64,000 nt of DNA from Saussurea involucrata (taxonomy: Eukaryota; Streptophyta; Magnoliopsida; Asterales; Asteraceae): NCBI GenBank assembly GCA_033807775.1, contig CM066313.1:85065484-85129483 (forward strand). The letters run 5' to 3'. Below are positions 20,831-31,794 of this stretch, one piece after another. The notes under the pieces are model-generated. The model saw only the letters and a program-made list of their open reading frames with translations. It was not told where the DNA came from and did no database searches. Position numbers and translations under genes: made by a program. Every line of letters starts with the position of its first letter. The stretch's first letter is position 1.

Positions 20831-23315
20831 CAGGTGGTGTGACGGTGGTTTGGAGAATGGAGAAGATGAAATCAGTTATGGAGAAAGGGGAAGATCTATG
20901 ATTTTTGGCTATTAAAATCGGATGCTTCAAAATAGGGATCAGTTACCTAAGATAGCCCAGCTACCAATTTTATGCTTAATATATTTTGACCAAAATGCCC
21001 CTGTACGCATATGCACATATTGCAAGGCGTGTGGGATAATTTGTTTTATTATATTAAAATAAACTATTAATCCTAGCCATTGATTTGGTGCATCTACGGT
21101 TGTGATTGGTTAGCACGGTTAGTACTAATGGGTTGATTAGCAAGAAGGGACTCTATATATATTATATATAATTTATTTCTCAAAACTATATTGTTTATAT
21201 TACATGTGACTCTAAAGTAAATGCATACAATTTTTAAATCAACATCAAACTAAAACAAGATTATCCATATCCGCATCTGCTTGATATAAATATGATTACA
21301 TCTACTTTTGGTTATCTACAAAGATAAAAATATATGTTTGTGTGCTCTGCAGAATTGCAGGACTTAGCAATGGAAGCAACACAAAATAATGGTCGCCTTA
21401 CTAGAATTCCAACCGAGAACAGGGCAAGAGAAGCGCAAGCACGTCAGTTTGCATAATGGAATCAACGAAGTATTTGGTATTCTTGGGCGGCTTTTCATGT
21501 AAGGGTGTTATGCAAGGAGAATGTAGTGAAGCAGAGAAGTTTACTTAATAGATATTCAAAGTGTGATATGCAGGTGTGTGATTTGATTAATGGCTACCAT
21601 GGTGATGCTAACTTTATTAAATTGGGTTGTTGCTTATCCCTAATTTTAATTCAATACATTGCAAAGCACAGTGATAGTTTTGCATTGGTTTGCATTGTTT
21701 GTACAATACAATTTTGCCAATGCATGAAAATGGTGGTGGTCGTGAGTTGAGATAAACATTAGGTTTCTTGTAATCCTTCTATTACATATTTTAATTTTTC
21801 ATTTGTATTTGTTGGGATATATATTTTTATTAAAATTAATTGTTGGTTGATACATTTTATGGATTCATTGAATTGCTATCATTATGTTATATCAAAGAGC
21901 TTAACTCATATTTTTTCATTACTTAAAATTTGGGTTGTATATATTTCATATAGTATTTTGATTTGTGTTTAATTTGAAGCTAGGATAGCCTCCCCTCCAT
22001 CGTCTAGGTAAGATTTCAAGCCCTTTGTCTTTCTGTTAGATTAGTTTAGTCGACCGAAACGTAAATCTGTTATGGATAAAGGGCGAGGGCCTGCTCTCAC
22101 TCAGTTTATAGTGACTTTTGTTTCCTTTAAAGATCAACCCCGTGGCCAACTCGAAGGGGCTGAAGTTCGACGCATAGGGTTGTTCATGCTTACGGGTTAA
22201 ATTGTTTGTTGAAATTTTTTATTTTTCATAATTGGATTTGTATTATTTATTCATTTTTGTCATGTTATTAATGTATATCTATTTGTTCCTTTCAATGCTT
22301 TATGTTACACATTGGTACATAAGAACATTTTATTTTATTGATGTTTTGAGTTATTTTATTACTTTTTGACCAAAAAAAATGTGTTATTTATTATTATTTT
22401 TGACACAAATGTGTGGATGGTTTTCATGGTAACTCTTAGGAATAAAATTATAAACTTAGAATTGGAAAACAAAAAATTGAAAACAAACAAGCAAGAAAAG
22501 GTGTAAAGGAAAAGATAAAAAAACAAAGAAGTAAGAAAAGATATAAAAGAATAAGAAACACGAAAACAATAGGATGTCGAGGAGGGTTTTTCGAGCGCTT
22601 AAAGACAAAAACTGTCTTATCGAAACGAGACTTCAAAAGGATACTGATCGGTCGTCGTTCGACATTCTGGAATCTCGATAGTGAGAAACATTTAACTTTG
22701 TGTTTTCTTATTTAAATGCAAGTTGCAAAAAGTACAAACTATTAATGTGCAAGTCGGTCGTTAAAAACTAAAAACAACAAATGTTTTGAGTTTGAAAACC
22801 TCATTATCCATCAATTTCATTTCAAAATCTTTGACGAATCAACTATATACTAACCTTTAATTTATATATACTATCCAATTTGCGATATAAAACCACATAG
22901 ATCCATAAAATTAACATTGATAAGGAATAAAATAAAAAGGTCATGCGCGTTAGATGCGATAACATGCCATCGACATAACCAGACATATAATTCAATTATC
23001 GGTTGGAAAAAAGTTTACATTTGAGGAAAATATAAGTCATTTCCCACTTGTGACGCGCTGAATGTATACGTTCACATATATTATGTGAAGGTTGCATTTT
23101 TATTATGTAAAGGTTACATTTGCGACACATGGCATATTCATTTGGAATATGGACACATTATTTATCATAGATGTTGTAACATATGAATGTATGATTCATG
23201 ATAAATAGCATGTCCGTATTTCATGATAAATAGCATGTCCATATTTATTAGAAATGTGTTATTAATTATGTGTATTCATCTCGAAGATGGACACGTGGTG
23301 TGATGTGTGTGGTTC
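20831..23315. other. AT-rich intergenic DNA, no recognisable gene
   Basis: Several open frames of 60-80 codons occur but none has a domain or codon bias I trust. A terminus-like block ends at a TA tract near 21160-21175, similar in setting to the TA-inserted elements elsewhere, so 19740-21160 could be one such element carrying the UBA2-like relic. 23186-23250 holds a short direct repeat (TTCATGATAAATAGCATGTCC twice). Confidence 0.5.
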
Positions 23316-24020
23316 TGAAACACCCTAAAAACCACAATAATTTAAACCTTAATTTATCATAATAATTTACAACATCTTCTCAAAAGTTTTCATTCACAAA
23401 CAGAGGATTAGTGACAAGGTCTAATTATACTGAATTATCATAAACAACCAACTAATCTAATTCATAACCAATGACATCAGATTTTATGGGTTGTCTATAA
23501 TATCTCCAAAATAATATTTGTTCTACTAAATTCTCCAACATAGTTCCAAAAGCATAACTCTAGGACTTCTCGACACTCATCCCTGCTTATCCCTTCCCGT
23601 GCTAGTACCTGGTAAGAAAATTTAATTTGTAGAGATTAGGCTTACGCCTAGTGAGAACATCCAGTTTTCAAATTAAAATTTTATAAGCTTTAAAAACCAA
23701 AACTGTAAACAATGCATATAATTTAACCTGCTCGCAATCTTTCTTACCGTACACATAACATCTTTCAATGACGGGAATCATACCTGATTCCATTAGTATG
23801 ACCAACAATGAGTAAGTGATAGCATCATATTCAAGAGCCCACTACGAATCACACGGGTTCTAGATCATTGCTCAAGTCCAAGAAATTATAACTAGTCAAT
23901 GCCTATTTCTTGGAGTGGAAATAGAAATAGCAGTTATATCTTGCCTATTCCTCATTTCCTAATAGAAAGCAAAATTAGCAATTATATTTTGCATATTTCA
24001 CATTTTCACGTCACAGTACA

Positions 24021-24444
24021 AATGGGAATAACAATCATCCCTTGCCCATTCCACATTTCTCAAACATAATGGGAATAACAATCATCCCTTGCCCATTCCA
24101 CATTTATCAAACATAATGGGAATAGCAATCATCCCTTGCCCATTCCACATTAATCAAACATAATGGGAATAGCAATCATCCCTTGTCCATTCCACATTAA
24201 TCAAACATAATGGGAATAACAATCATCCCTTGCCCATTCCACATTAATCAAACATAATGGGAATAGCAATCATCCTTTGCCCATTCCACATTAATCAAAC
24301 ATAATGGGAATAGCAATCATCCCTTGCCCATTCCACATTTATCAAACATAATGGGAATAACAATCATCCCTTGCCCATTCCACATTGATCAAACATAATG
24401 GAAATAGCAATCATCACTTGCCCATTCCACATTAATCAAATATA
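24021..24444. repeat. 47-bp minisatellite, nine copies
   Basis: Units beginning AATGGGAATA start at 24021, 24068, 24115, 24162, 24209, 24256, 24303, 24350 and 24397, exactly 47 bp apart. Units differ mainly at one A/G position (aataac or aatagc) and in the CACATTTATC/CACATTAATC segment. It lies inside the outer solo LTR. Degenerate units flank it on both sides. Confidence 0.9.
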
Positions 24445-24660
24445 AATGGGAATTACAATTTACTTTATGCCTATTCCTCATTTCAGGTCAACGGGAATTA
24501 CAATTTACTTTATGCCTATTCCACGTTTCAATTAATGCTAGTGCCTATGGATCCATTACACTTACTAGCATATATGCATAACAACATAAACACGCAACAT
24601 CTCATATCATATTCTCAACACTAAGAATCCTAGATAACCTATCATATTCTTCTCCTCAAT

Positions 24661-27455
24661 TGTAACACCCGTAATTTTTGGATAAGTATAATTCCGAATC
24701 AGTGTAAAATCGATCTTTTAAGATAATTATGAAAAATAGGATTTGGGATTAAATCCTAGATTTTATGGTCTTGTTGGATGCGGAATTCGAATACGAGTCC
24801 AACGGTTCTTTCTGGAGCGAAAACGGAGCTATAACGAAGAAGTTACGGTCGAAACAGTATCCGACCTAAAATGGGGCTGCGGGACCGCGCGGTTTGGTGC
24901 GCGACTTGTAGGGCGCGGCCCAAGCCGCGTAACGCACTGAGTCCGTATTAAGTTGCGAATTTTCATCTCAAACTTCAAACATTCATAACTTTTGCATCCC
25001 AACTCCGATTTTGATGATTCAAGTTGCTACGGTTTCGTTTTTGAGAGCTATTCAAGGATCTAGAAAGAGTTTTGAAGTATGATGAATGATCCAAGAATAT
25101 TTGGTGGTGGTTGAGGTAAGCTTCTCACTTTTCTTCATCTAAGAAGTTAGGGTTTTGGTATTTGTGGTGGTTTTGGATGATTTTATGTTGGGGGAAGTGT
25201 ATATAAGTGTTTGGGAATGATTATTTATGGTTGGAAACTTGTGGATCTAGGATTTGGAAGATTTGACCTAAGGATTCGGGTTGCATCAAAGGAACTTACG
25301 TTTGGGGAAAATCTAGATTTAGCCTAAATCTAGCAAGGTGAGCTCAAGTTGATTTGTGAAAACGTTGTACATGCCAAAATGTGTATTTTAAAGTATTTGT
25401 GTGCTTTATGTGAAATTATCTATTGTTGAGTTATTTGGTGGGTTTTGATTTAATCAAAGTGTTGAACTTTACATATCTTGTAAAACACCCACATTTGGGG
25501 ATTTTGAGTGATTGAGGAATAAATCATGAGTAAAAGAGGTTTTGTTAAATTATTGCATAAGTGAAGAGGATTTGGTGATTATGCGATAACTATGATGTGT
25601 TACATTTTTAAAGTGTGAACGTGTAGGTTGGGGATTTTGGTCAATCCGACCATATGAATGTTTTGAGAGTTATAAACCTTTCATTTTTGGGGCCGATGGC
25701 CAATTGAGGAATTAAAAGAGTAAAGAGTTTGAGTAACGATGTATTTTGGTTTACGTAACCGTGTGAGTGACACGTATTTAACCAAACGTTTATTTTGGCC
25801 TTAAAGGCTTGATTTATACTCAAATGAGTCTTTTGAGTGCTTGTCGGTTTTAGTGACTCGAGATGGAGTCTTGGAGGTGCTATATGCTTAATTGCATTTT
25901 ATTTGAATATGTGCCGGTTTAAGTGTTGGTCTTATGTGTGAAGACCGTTTGATGATTTTATATGCTTATTACCTTTGGGACTAATGAACCTTAGTGAGTT
26001 ATATGCATTGTCGAGTTATAAAAGAGTTGCATATACGTGTACATATAGATGCATATATGATTTGACTTCATTGGGAACGTGGCAATGAAGGGGTTGTGAG
26101 ATTATCATGCCTTGGAGCGTGTGTTTGCATGTTGTGGGTTAGATGCATTTCATTTGCATAAATCGATGTTGATAAATGATCATTAGATCTTTTGAGCAGA
26201 GGGCTCGGTTTTGGACTCTATTGAGTCTTGAGGGCATTCGCCCGGTTTTAGTAAGCTCGACGTGGGCTTGGGGTTTGAATTGCATGGGTTGCATTACATT
26301 TGTAGTTTACATGAGTTTAATGCATTGGTTATTCTTTTGGGATCATGTATATATATATATATTACGTCGAGTAAGCTTGTTTTGGATGGTGGGTTCCAAG
26401 GTAAAGACCTAGTATGGTTGAACTTGGTAGTTTTAAATGGACTAAAGACCTAGTATGGTTGATGTCTAAGATGGGCTAAAGACCTAGTATGGTTGATGCC
26501 GAAGATTGACTAAAGACCTAGTATGGTTGATGTCAAAGATGGGCTAAAGATCTAGTATGATTGATGCCGGAAATGGACTAAAGACCTAGTATGGTTGATG
26601 TCTAAGACGGGCTAAAGACCTAGTATGGTTGATGCCGAAGATTGACTAAATACCTAGTATGGTTGATGTCATCTGCTTTCCACATCCAAGAAGCTTACTT
26701 ACGTTTATTAATTGTGGTTTAATTTATGTGTTGGCCACATTCGATGAGATCGGGTCTCCCCCGTCACCGAAGGGTATTGATTTCGGTATTTTATTATTCG
26801 CATTGTTGAGGTTATATTATATGCGTATAGATTGTTTTCCATGATTGGTGGACGGATTTATGTTACATCCATATTGGATGTTTTAACTATTGGAGTTTTA
26901 TTCGCAGTGACGATTACTTGAGAAATTATTACTTAATTAACTCTTGAGATGAGTTTTGGATTTGAATCCTTTGCAGAGAAACGATTTTCATTGGAAGATT
27001 TCCTCACAGGGATTGTGGGTGTTTGGAAAACGGGTCGTCGTTGTCTTTTATACAAACCCGTTTTGAAAATCATTTATTAAGTTGAATATTTTGGTTTATC
27101 AAATGATTTGCTCGTGATGTAAACTCTTGAACTCACTAGGCGTTAGCCTAACCTTTTTATTTGTCGGCATGTGCAACAGGTTCAGGTTGGGAATAGCTTT
27201 AGCTACACTGTGAAGTGATGAGTGCTAGTAGAGTGCACGAGAAGTGAGATGCTTAGCGAAGTCTTCCGCACTTATTTGGGATTAGCAACTTGCAATTGGG
27301 TTAAGTAACACCCGCCTTGAGTTATTAGTTGTGAAGTTTGTGATGTTTAAACTGTGAGGTATTTTCAAGGATGTTTTGTAGAAATGTTTTATCATCTTTT
27401 AGTTATTTTATTGAAATTACCGTTAGTTGCTCGTTTCAATTTTGAGGGTGTTACA
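24661..27455 (+). mobile_element. Solo gypsy LTR (inner) with perfect target duplication
   Basis: Starts TGTAACACCC and ends GGGTGTTACA, with tcaat on both sides (24656-24660 and 27456-27460), so the 5-bp duplication is perfect. At 2,795 bp it is a long LTR. It contains donor-like GAG/GTAAGC near 25113, AAG/GTGAGC at 25335-25342, a 34-bp tandem repeat (26402-26670), and the palindrome TAGGC-GTTA-GCCTA at 27137-27150 followed by CAG/GT at 27177-27181. Excising it and one tcaat rejoins the outer LTR. Confidence 0.9.
26402..26670. repeat. 34-bp tandem repeat
   Basis: Units beginning CTAAAGACCTAGTATGGTTG start at 26442, 26476, 26510, 26544, 26578, 26612 and 26646, exactly 34 bp apart, with a partial unit before. 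Alternate units end in gatgtc-aaga or gatgccgaag, suggesting growth by duplication of a two-unit block. Confidence 0.85.
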
Positions 27456-27568
27456 TCAATTGTCCCCCTTCAGCGACTTAGCACGGGGGTTCCGCTACCC
27501 GGTTAGCGGATGGGGTCAAGGGGCAGAGCCCCCATAATATTTTTAGAAAAACTTAACCAGATAACACA

Positions 27569-27930
27569 TCCGGAAATCAATACGAATTCCATATCCGGAA
27601 AGTCCCTTATCCGGAACCCACATCCGGAACTATCCGGAAAATTCATAATTATCCGGATATCAGAAGTGATCGGACGTCAGAGGTTTCCGGACACCACAAC
27701 TATCTGGACACCATAACTTACCGGACACTACACTGTCCGATCCTCACAACCTATCGGACATTAAACCTATCTGGATGTTGCCGGAAATACATACAATCCG
27801 AATGACATCCGGAAACCAAAGTAATCCGGATACCATATCCGGTAACTAGTTATTCGGAAACTACTTAACGGTTGTTTTCACTACCGGACACCACTAAAAT
27901 AGAATTACCGGACACTATAAAAAACGTCCG
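27569..27930. repeat. TCCGGA motif array of the outer solo LTR
   Basis: Many ATCCGGAA and CCGGACA cores occur at short intervals (for example near 27569, 27595, 27609, 27624, 27633 and 27652, then more degenerate GGAC forms to 27930). The motif is the same self-complementary hexamer as in the LARD-like LTRs. Confidence 0.7.
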
Positions 27931-28544
27931 ATAACTTCGATCTGCACACCAAATTCCAACCCAAATCGATATTTGTTCCACCCAGCTTATTTTGCACGTA
28001 TCCATTCAGCCCCAATACAGTTAATACTAACATCTTACTGCTTAATTTAATGAAAACATGGCTTTTAAGAAAGATGAACTCACCATAGGCAGAAGTCGAC
28101 TCCAAATCTGAGCAGATGGATTCAATTCAAAACACTAACTTCTGATTCGATTCTCCAAATATTCAATAACCGATAAAATGTTTAGAACTCAAAATTCTTT
28201 CTGCTTGAACCGACTTCAGAGACTTCCCAAAATATCAGATACCCTTAAACCTTATCTTCTCTCTTTATGCAATTATCTAACAGCTATTGACAGAATCAAC
28301 CACTCAAATTTCATAATTCCTCAATTAACTGAAAAAACTTTGGTCAAACTCACTTTTGACCCCTTTCATCGAAACATTTAAAATAAGATCGTCCCATTAT
28401 TTTAAACATTCTCCCAAAATAAATATAGTAATATTTATGGAAAAATTCGAGATGTTACACTTTCCGAGTTCTCGACTAAAAACAGGTTCTTAGCCTAACT
28501 CTCCTATATATTGCTATGTTTTCATATATATATATATATATATA

Positions 28545-28777
28545 GACTTGAGATCATGTGAGACCATGCTATTTCCATGAGACCCTGAGACCAAAAAATT
28601 AACACTAAACCTTCACAGTAAAAGACTGTGAAGGTACTGTGATGGTAAAACTTCGTAGTGTTTTTGTTGTGAAGGTTTGCTAATTTTCTTACATTCACAA
28701 TGAATCACTGTGAAGGTTTAGTGTTAATTTCTTGGTCTCACGGTCTCACGAAAACAGGTTGGTCTTACGTGAACCCA

Positions 28778-28781
<4 letters not shown>
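28545..28781. mobile_element. Foldback MITE inserted in a TA microsatellite
   Basis: About 237 bp with imperfect terminal inverted repeats over most of its length: GAGACC-TGAGACCAA-AAATTAACACTAAACC (28579 onward) pairs with the stretch ending at 28747. TA repeats flank both sides (28527-28544 and 28782-28818), indicating a preference for TA targets. No coding sequence. Confidence 0.75.
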
Positions 28782-28818
<37 letters not shown>

Positions 28819-28820
<2 letters not shown>

Positions 28821-30311
28821 GAAAATTCAATGAAAACTCAATTTTCATTGTGCACGTGAGGACGAATCTCGGCCACTCCATCTCTTTTGATCCAACAACT
28901 CATGTTAAATAGAGTTTTTAATTATAATTATTAATTAAGGTGATTAGGGGTAAAAATGGAAGATAGAATAAATTCACGCCTACCATATTTGACTTTTTTT
29001 ATTTATTTTTAATTAAAAACTTTTACCCCCTTAAAATTTAAAATAAATTATCTTAAAAATTACTAATATTTTAATCAAACAAATTACATCAAAAAAACGA
29101 GAATTTCGTGTTCTTCGATATGACATCCATCTCGATATAATTTTGTTGTTGTTTTAACTGTTTTCTACGTGAAATGCTACATATGTTCATAAATCACACA
29201 TTAAAAATTATCAAGCTCAAGCTGATAAACAAGTTAATCAAATAAATCCGACTTTCTCTGTCGATTTTTTCGTGATGGTGTTTGATTTGGGAAATGAGAG
29301 ACTTCGGACAACCCAAATGGAGATCTTTTTGCAATCTTTCATATTTGGTTTCGATGACAGTCAATACCATCAATAATTTGCATTCATGACAAGTAGGTAA
29401 TATTAGCTTGAAAATTTATCAAGAAAAAAAAAATCTATGTAATTTTCATGAGACATCCCAAGTGGAGATCTTTTTGCAATCTTTCATGAGGTGGAGCCAC
29501 AAAGGAAGTACAAGCAAGCTTGGTTGTGTAGTCTTTCAAATACATATAGTTTTCAAAATTCTAAAAAACAAAGGCTATAGGTCCCTGGTTGTGATATCAA
29601 CAAAATTGAAGTACTTCATCTACTTTCATATTACCCTACAAAGTACAAAATCTTTCTTCATCTTCAATCTTCCTCCAATATGTTTTGTTATCATGACCAA
29701 AATAGTAGGAAGATCATGTAAGGATCAAACGAGACAAAATAACAAAGTAAACGGATCAAACGATTAAGATATTGATTCTGGCTCATTACCATAATTACAA
29801 TTTCCCAGCAACAAATTTGTGATATATAACATCAAGGCGATGCTTGGAGCTTCAGCCTTGACGACATCTATACTGACGGTGGCAGCGGATGGTTTTTGTT
29901 CGATCGATCAATCGTCGATGAATGGAATGAAATGTCGATAAAAATGAGTAATCTTGAAATTCTTGAGATAACTACTTTAGATATAGATAATTACTAATCA
30001 TTTTAAATACTAATCATTCACAGTTTGTGTAAACTACTTCAAATAGTCCAGAAATTCAAGGAATCGGAATGAACAAACCAATTTGGTTGGTTTCAAACTT
30101 GTGTAAGTAAAACCTGATATCTTCTTCTTCGATATACTCTTTGGCCCCTTTGGTTCGTACACCAATTGTGAAGGAAATTGTAATCAATCTATGTATGCCT
30201 ACTTCATAAGCTACATAATTAGCATCTCCTTTCTACTTCTGCACTTGCAATTACTTGGAACAATTCATTTCAGTTATCATTTGATCGGCAAATTACTAAT
30301 GGCTTTGTTGT
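28819..30311. other. AT-rich DNA without a recognisable gene
   Basis: A GGAGATCTTTTTGCAATCTT segment occurs twice (about 29320 and 29465), a local duplication. A 119-codon frame at 29408-29767 has no domain. The 5' portion of the kinase relic may begin near 30290 but the preceding hydrophobic codons look like translated intron or flank. Confidence 0.45.
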
Positions 30312-30775
30312 TTAAAGAGTTTCAACATCTAAAACTCCAATTGGAAGATATAAAAAAATCAGCCACCAACAACTTTAGCGATGGCAACTTAATCGAAAGA
30401 GGTGGGTTTGGGAAGGAGTACAAAGGAGAAAACTCTCATTCTAAAGGGCGAAGCATGGGTGCTATTAAGTGTCTAATTAATAGCACATATGGACAAGGGA
30501 ACTCTGACTTCTGGAGGGAGATCATGATACTTTCCTGTTACACACATGAAGATCTCGTATCTCTCCTAGGATATTGCAACAAGAAAGGTGAAAAGATCCT
30601 GGTGTACGAGTATGCATCTTTTGGGAGCCTTGATCGCCTTTAAGTACCACTGCTCTCACATGGATGCATCGCCTAAAGATATGCCTTGGGGTTGCAAGAG
30701 GACTAACTTTAATTTCCTTCATGATCCTGTGGGGACTCAACAAAGAGTTCTTCACCGTGAAATAAATTAAAAGTG
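30312..30775 (+). pseudogene. Receptor-like kinase fragment (kinase N-lobe)
   Basis: Coding homology begins at FQHLKLQLEDIKKSATNNFS, the usual lead-in of plant receptor-like cytoplasmic kinases, then the glycine loop (ERGGFGKEYKG), the ATP-binding Lys (AIKCL), the helix-C Glu (FWREIMIL) and the hinge (LVYEYASFGSLDR). A stop at 30641-30643 breaks the frame; WMHRLKICLGVARGL and the HRD-equivalent HREIN follow in another frame. HREIN replaces the HRDI/VK catalytic loop and no activation segment follows, because LINE sequence starts about 10 bases on. It resembles the kinase half of kinase-PP2 proteins, and a PP2 relic lies at 16855-17266. Non-functional. Confidence 0.75.
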
Positions 30776-30784
30776 CTAAAGCGG

Positions 30785-31513
30785 TGTGGTCAGTATTGCG
30801 TTGACCAACTCAGAATTCTCGGAAATGGCATGGGTATTGAATTGTTTGGAAGGTTCACTCCCGATGAAATATCTTGAGGTCCCGGTGGGTGCAAATATGA
30901 ATAGGGTTGTTTCGTGGCTTCATAGAAAAATTCCAGCGTAAATTAACAGCATGGAAATCCTGAAGCCTCTCTATCGGGGGAGACTTATCCTATGCAAATC
31001 AGTTTTGGGTAGCCTTGGGAAATACCTCTTTTCTCTCTACAAAGTTCCCTCGGTGGTTATATACAAATTGGAGAGCATTTAAAACCGTTTTTTCTGGAAG
31101 AATAAAAAATATCTTGGGTGGCTTGGAGTAAGACCCGTATCTCAAAAGGAAAAGGGGGTCTAGACATTTGAAGTCTCCGAGCACATAAGTTGGATTTATT
31201 AGGCAAATGGTGGTGGACATTCAAGAGAGAAGACTGAACACTATGGAAGGAGGTGATTTGTGTGATTCACGACCAAGAAGAAGGACTAAGAACAGGTATT
31301 CCGATAGGATTCAAATCGAGCACTTAGGGGGTGATCAGTCAAATAAACAACACCTAATCTTAATATCAATTTTGGCGATCTTTTTGCTCTTATCAGGAAC
31401 ACCTGAAGCTAGTGGGCTTTTCTCGGTGGCTGATTAAAAAGGATGATTGACAATGGTCTCCTAGCCGAAGTGCAAGACCATATAGGTAAAGGCAGTCCTC
31501 CAGAAAGACTAAC
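30785..31513 (+). mobile_element. LINE (non-LTR) RT C-terminal fragment, left part
   Basis: Across several frames the plus strand reads NSEFSEMAWVLNC, MKYLEVPVGANMNR, LYRGRLILCKSVLGSL, EKGGLDI and LDLLGKWWW. These are the conserved blocks after the catalytic RT core in plant L1-type LINEs (Y-L-G-[LV]-P-[VI]-G, G-G-R-L-[TI]-L-[IC]-[KN]-S-V-L, L-L-x-K-W-W-W). The copy is 5'-truncated, typical of LINE insertion, and adjoins the kinase relic. It is interrupted at 31513/58162 by the outer copia element and resumes at 58162. Confidence 0.8.
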
Positions 31514-31760
31514 TATGATCCCAAAAACAAGTAATCAATACAAATATGAATCAAAAGGGGCTATCTCTATATTCAATAAGATCAAAGTAGCTCACAAGGT
31601 GAATGCAATGCAAATACTAGTGTGTGTGGCTACTACGTGTGATGAAATGACCTAATTTCCCAAAAGGGAAAAATAGCAAACTATATATACCTAGGGTATA
31701 GAATAGCCCTATTACAAATATAGTCCCTCTATTTGGTACAATAACATTTAAGCACTAACA
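31514..31760 (-). repeat. 3' LTR of the outer copia element
   Basis: On the minus strand it starts TGTTAGTGCTTAAATG and ends TTGGGATCATA (mutated from CA). TATATATAG occurs on the minus strand at about 31680-31690, a plausible TATA element. A purine tract on the minus strand (AAAGGGGGAAAA, 31761-31772) precedes it. Confidence 0.9.
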
Positions 31761-31794
31761 TTTTCCCCCTTTGTACCAATGTAGAGCAAAAGAT

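Larger units (their letters stand above)
23316..28459 (-). mobile_element. Solo gypsy LTR (outer), split by a second solo LTR
   Basis: Read on the minus strand it starts TGTAACATCTCG at 28459 and ends GGGTGTTTCA at 23316, the form of a gypsy LTR with one mutated end base. Without the inner insertion it is about 2.34 kb. Its features parallel the other gypsy LTRs: a TCCGGA array (27930 to 27569), donor-like ATG/GTGAGTTC at 28083, palindrome TAGGC-GTAA-GCCTA at 23637-23650 and CAG/GT at 23607-23611. Flanks ggttc and ctttc do not form a clean 5-bp duplication, so the ends may be eroded. No internal region is present, as expected for an LTR-LTR recombination product. Confidence 0.6.

Noticed and set aside
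21505..21750. 81-codon frame as a gene
   Set aside because: No domain, no recognisable exon structure and AT-rich context.
22448..22636. Minus-strand hydrophobic Phe/Leu-rich frame as a membrane peptide
   Set aside because: It is the complement of an A-rich AAGAAAAG-type tract.
24021..24444. CRISPR-like or centromeric satellite
   Set aside because: Units are head-to-tail with no spacers, only nine copies, and confined to a solo LTR.
29408..29767. 119-codon frame
   Set aside because: No homology recognised and it overlaps a local duplicated segment; likely chance.
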